NCBI GenBank assembly: GCA_031550405.1
Contig: JAVBOP010000088.1
Location: 1 to 18,111, forward strand
From: JAVBOP01 sp031550405
GTDB taxonomy: Bacteria > Bacteroidota > Ignavibacteria > Kapaibacteriales > UBA2268
Length of the DNA stretch: 18,111 nt
Direction: 5' to 3'
Positions 15,926 through 18,111 of this stretch are shown here, piece after piece. How positions within the stretch are numbered: the stretch's first letter is position 1; the number at the start of each line of letters is the position of its first letter. The position numbers and the translations under genes were made by a program. The notes under the pieces were generated by a model that ran no database searches, was not told the DNA's origin, and saw only the letters and a program-made list of their open reading frames with translations.

Positions 15926-17647
15926 ATGAAAATTAAATCCAAAGCCATTAATCTTGTTTGTGCCATATTAATTATTTCTATTCACTTAACCGCAAATGCC
16001 CAAAATGAAAATTTAGCTAATGCCGTGAAAAAAGAATTGCAGCGCTCAATGACCGAATTAAAAAAAGAGCAGATTCCGCCATATTTTATTTCATATTACA
16101 TCACAGAAACGGAAAGCAATCAAATCACTGCCAGCTTTGGAAAAATAGAAACAAATATGGAAAGCAAATTCCGGCTGTTAGATATAGATTTAAGGGTCGG
16201 AAGCTATAACTTTGATAATAAACATATAGTTAGAGGCAGTACAAATTTTGGCTCAAGTGGTATGCCATCGATAAATATTCCATTAAATGACGATGAAGCC
16301 GCTATTCGCAATCTTATTTGGACTGCAACGGACAAGGCATACAAGTCAGCGATAGAGAGTTATGAGAAGGCGCTGTCGAATCAGGCAGTGAAAATAGCAG
16401 AAGAAGATACGTCGAGCGATTTTTCAAAGGAAACGCCAAGTCAATTTTCGGAGCCGTTTATTCATAAATACTATCCAAATAATATAGATAAGAATGCAGC
16501 AGCACCATTTATGGTTGATACTGCCAAATGGTCTGGCATATTGCGCCGTCTTTCGGGTAAATTTAATAATTACAAGTGGTTATACGAAGGCACCGTATCC
16601 TTTACGGCAGGTGTTCGAAATAAATTTTATACCAATTCAGAAGGCACGGAATTGAAATTTCCAGAAACCTATGCCCGAGTTTTTGTCAGTGTCAAAACCA
16701 AGGCTGATGATGGCATGAGCTTGCCACTGCACAAAAGCTATTTTGCCTTTAAATGCGAGGATTTGCCCGATGAAGCGGCGATTACAAAAGACATTGACGA
16801 GATGCTTGTGCTATTGAACAGCCTCAGGTCAGCACCATTGGCAACAACATTTTCCGGTCCTGCAATATTGTCAGGCGAAGCATCAGGCGTATTTTTCCAT
16901 GAAATATTTGGGCATAGGGTTGAAGGGCACAGGGAGAAAGATCCAACTTCGAGCCAGACATTCAAAAATTCAATCGGTACCAGAATTTTGCCTGATTTCA
17001 TGAGTGTTGTATTCGATCCAACCTGCAAGAAGCTACGCAACACAGAGCTTTCCGGCTACTATCAATTTGATGATGAAGGTGTTAAAGGGCAAAAAGTTGT
17101 GTCTGTGAAAAACGGCATATTTGAAAAATTTTTGATGTCCAGATGCCCCATAGAAGGCTTTCCGCACAGTAATGGGCATGGCAGAAAGCAGGCTGGGTAT
17201 AATCCCGTAACCCGCCAGTCGAATCTGATTGTTGAGTCAAGCAAAACGGTAAATACGACAGAGTTGAAGAAGATGCTGGTTGATGAAGCGAAAAAGCAGA
17301 ATAAGGAATATGGCTTATATTTTGAGAAGGTGTCGGGCGGCTTTACTTTCACAACCCGCTATATACCGAACTCGTTCAATGTAACACCGCTTGTAGTATA
17401 TAAAATATATGTCGACGGGCGTCCTGATGAGCTGGTGCGCGGTGTGGATTTAATAGGTACGCCTTTGTCAACTTTCGCCAATATTCTTGCTGCTGATGAC
17501 AACATAGAGACATTTAACGGCATTTGCGGCGCAGAATCTGGCGGCGTTCCTGTCTCCGCCTCCTCGCCAAGCATACTGGTATCCACTATCGAAGTGCAGA
17601 AAAAAGTAAAGTCTCAGGCAAAGCTGCCAATACTGCCCGCCCCTTAA
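15926..17647 (+). CDS. Exported TldD/PmbA-family metalloprotease
   Basis: TldD/PmbA proteins are zinc proteases best known for cytoplasmic processing of modified peptides such as microcins. This member (573 aa) has the expected metal site: HEIFGH, an HExxxH motif with H325, E326 and H330, followed by RVEGHREKDP, and a C-terminal GICGAESGGVPVSASSPS in which C534 is the likely third ligand. It is longer than E. coli TldD (about 480 aa), and its first 25 residues (basic, hydrophobic, ending TANAQ) form a clear signal peptide, so it is predicted to act in the periplasm. Usually two subunits, TldD and TldE, work together; no partner follows in the visible sequence. It is monocistronic as far as can be seen, divergent from DUF2851. 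Confidence 0.92.
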   Translation: MKIKSKAINLVCAILIISIHLTANAQNENLANAVKKELQRSMTELKKEQIPPYFISYYITETESNQITASFGKIETNMESKFRLLDIDLRVGSYNFDNKHIVRGSTNFGSSGMPSINIPLNDDEAAIRNLIWTATDKAYKSAIESYEKALSNQAVKIAEEDTSSDFSKETPSQFSEPFIHKYYPNNIDKNAAAPFMVDTAKWSGILRRLSGKFNNYKWLYEGTVSFTAGVRNKFYTNSEGTELKFPETYARVFVSVKTKADDGMSLPLHKSYFAFKCEDLPDEAAITKDIDEMLVLLNSLRSAPLATTFSGPAILSGEASGVFFHEIFGHRVEGHREKDPTSSQTFKNSIGTRILPDFMSVVFDPTCKKLRNTELSGYYQFDDEGVKGQKVVSVKNGIFEKFLMSRCPIEGFPHSNGHGRKQAGYNPVTRQSNLIVESSKTVNTTELKKMLVDEAKKQNKEYGLYFEKVSGGFTFTTRYIPNSFNVTPLVVYKIYVDGRPDELVRGVDLIGTPLSTFANILAADDNIETFNGICGAESGGVPVSASSPSILVSTIEVQKKVKSQAKLPILPAP

Positions 17648-17712
17648 ATAAGCATGAGCGGAAGGTGTTGATACCCAATAGTTATCAATAATATGCAATA
17701 CCACAAAAAACA

Positions 17713-17814
17713 CCCCTCTACAAGAGGGGAATGCGTAACTACCAATATTTACATAATGTTATACATTCCCCTTCGCCTGAAGGGGTGGCATTGCGAAGCA
17801 ATGACGGGGTAGTT
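17713..17814. repeat. Compact multi-hairpin intergenic repeat
   Basis: After the TldD homologue come, in order: CCCCTCT/AGAGGGG (17713-17719 with 17723-17729, 3-nt loop); AACTACC (17737-17743), which pairs with GGTAGTT (17808-17814) and encloses the rest; ACAT-A-ATGT (17751-17759); CCCCTTC/GAAGGGG (17768-17774 with 17779-17785); and CATTGC/GCAATG (17789-17794 with 17798-17803). The GC-rich arms stand out from the AT-rich surroundings. The layout resembles dispersed small palindromic repeats seen in many bacterial genomes. It may also end transcription of the upstream gene. Confidence 0.6.
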
Positions 17815-17834
17815 TTATTAAAAAATATTCATAA
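17815..17834. repeat. Gapped palindrome, copy G
   Basis: TTATTAA-AAAATA-TTCATAA directly abuts the multi-hairpin repeat. It is identical to copy C (8125-8144). It lies 106 nt before the last gene start, upstream of that gene's promoter. Confidence 0.5.
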
Positions 17835-17873
17835 AGCACCCCTATCCCAAATAAATTAAATTAAATAAAAATA

Positions 17874-17908
17874 TTTGTTGCATATATTAAAAATATGTTG
17901 TAGCTTTG
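17874..17908 (+). promoter_or_regulatory. Bacteroidota-type promoter for the last gene
   Basis: TAGCTTTG (17901-17908) matches the -7 box exactly. Upstream, TTTGTTG (17874-17880) gives either TTTG at 23 nt or GTTG at 20 nt as the -33 element. The implied start lies about 25 nt before the ATG at 17940. Confidence 0.55.
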
Positions 17909-17939
17909 CGACAGCTATGACATATTAAATGAAAATTAT

Positions 17940-18111
17940 ATGGATATTCTATACAAAATAATAGCACCAAATATACGGCATAAGCTTGTATGTCTCGGTA
18001 AGCACGATATTTTACATCGTGTTAGTGCTGTATTGTTTTGTCTTTTCATGATTTCCATGCCTCCGCTTTCTTCTGTTGAAGATATAATAGAAGATTTCTT
18101 TTCAAGTCCTT
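17940..18111 (+). CDS. Unrecognised protein, N-terminal part (gene runs off the window)
   Basis: From the ATG at 17940 the frame is open to the window end (57 codons). The peptide starts MDILYKIIAPNIRHKL, then has a hydrophobic stretch at about residues 29-45 (AVLFCLFMISMPPLSS) that could be a membrane anchor or late signal sequence, then an acidic segment. I do not recognise a family. Support for a real gene comes from the well-formed promoter just upstream and the open frame; there is no evident Shine-Dalgarno. An ATG at 17929 in another frame gives only ten codons and is unlikely. Confidence 0.5.
   Translation, partial: MDILYKIIAPNIRHKLVCLGKHDILHRVSAVLFCLFMISMPPLSSVEDIIEDFFSSP

Noticed and set aside
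1..18111. CRISPR array, insertion sequence, tRNA or rRNA genes
   Set aside because: No regularly spaced repeats, transposase-like frame or cloverleaf/rRNA signature was found on either strand by reading.

Overview
The window looks like chromosomal DNA of a Gram-negative, AT-rich bacterium of the Bacteroidota/FCB group, possibly a Kapabacteria- or Ignavibacteria-like lineage. Three things suggest this. Several gene starts are preceded by the Bacteroidota-type -7 promoter box TAnnTTTG, in one case with a correctly spaced TTTG at -33. A DUF2851 protein, typical of that group, is present. Cell-envelope genes (ExbB/ExbD/TonB, TolC, a protease/propeller/Omp85-like fusion) dominate. Assignment below phylum is a guess. 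I see no phage, insertion sequence, CRISPR array, tRNA or rRNA.

Layout. (1) 1-118, minus: the start of a lipoprotein gene cut by the window edge. (2) 370-3110, minus: an energy-transduction operon exbB-exbD-exbD-tonB, with a good promoter and a foldable leader upstream and a strong hairpin terminator after tonB. (3) 3432-4724, plus: a TolC-family outer-membrane efflux protein. (4) 4964-10265, plus: five tightly packed genes (gaps 24, 21, 12 and 4 nt): a 1052-aa exported fusion of a zinc-peptidase domain, a TolB-like propeller and an outer-membrane barrel; a small cupin; a rhomboid protease; an unrecognised cysteine-motif protein; and a dTDP-4-dehydrorhamnose 3,5-epimerase homologue. (5) 10650-13468, plus: mraY (lipid I synthesis) and pgi, probably co-transcribed. 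(6) 13445-15753, minus: a glycosyltransferase family 9 protein, convergent with and overlapping the end of pgi, and a DUF2851 protein. (7) 15926-17647, plus: an exported TldD/PmbA-family metalloprotease, divergent from DUF2851. (8) 17940-18111, plus: the start of an unrecognised gene with a Bacteroidota-type promoter.

How the genes fit together: most products act in or on the envelope, either energising the outer membrane (ExbBD-TonB), exporting through it (TolC), processing proteins there (peptidase fusion, rhomboid, exported TldD homologue) or building cell wall and surface glycans (MraY, GT9, RmlC-like epimerase; Pgi supplies sugar phosphates). No pathway is complete within the window.

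The least expected signal is non-coding. A 20-bp gapped inverted repeat, TTAT(G/T)A(A/T)-N6-TTCATAA, occurs six times, always between genes and always with a 6-nt AT-only spacer, often close to a start codon. Three other non-coding structures stand out: a 5' leader stem before exbB, a GC-rich two-hairpin island at 10384-10466, and a compact multi-hairpin repeat at 17713-17814.
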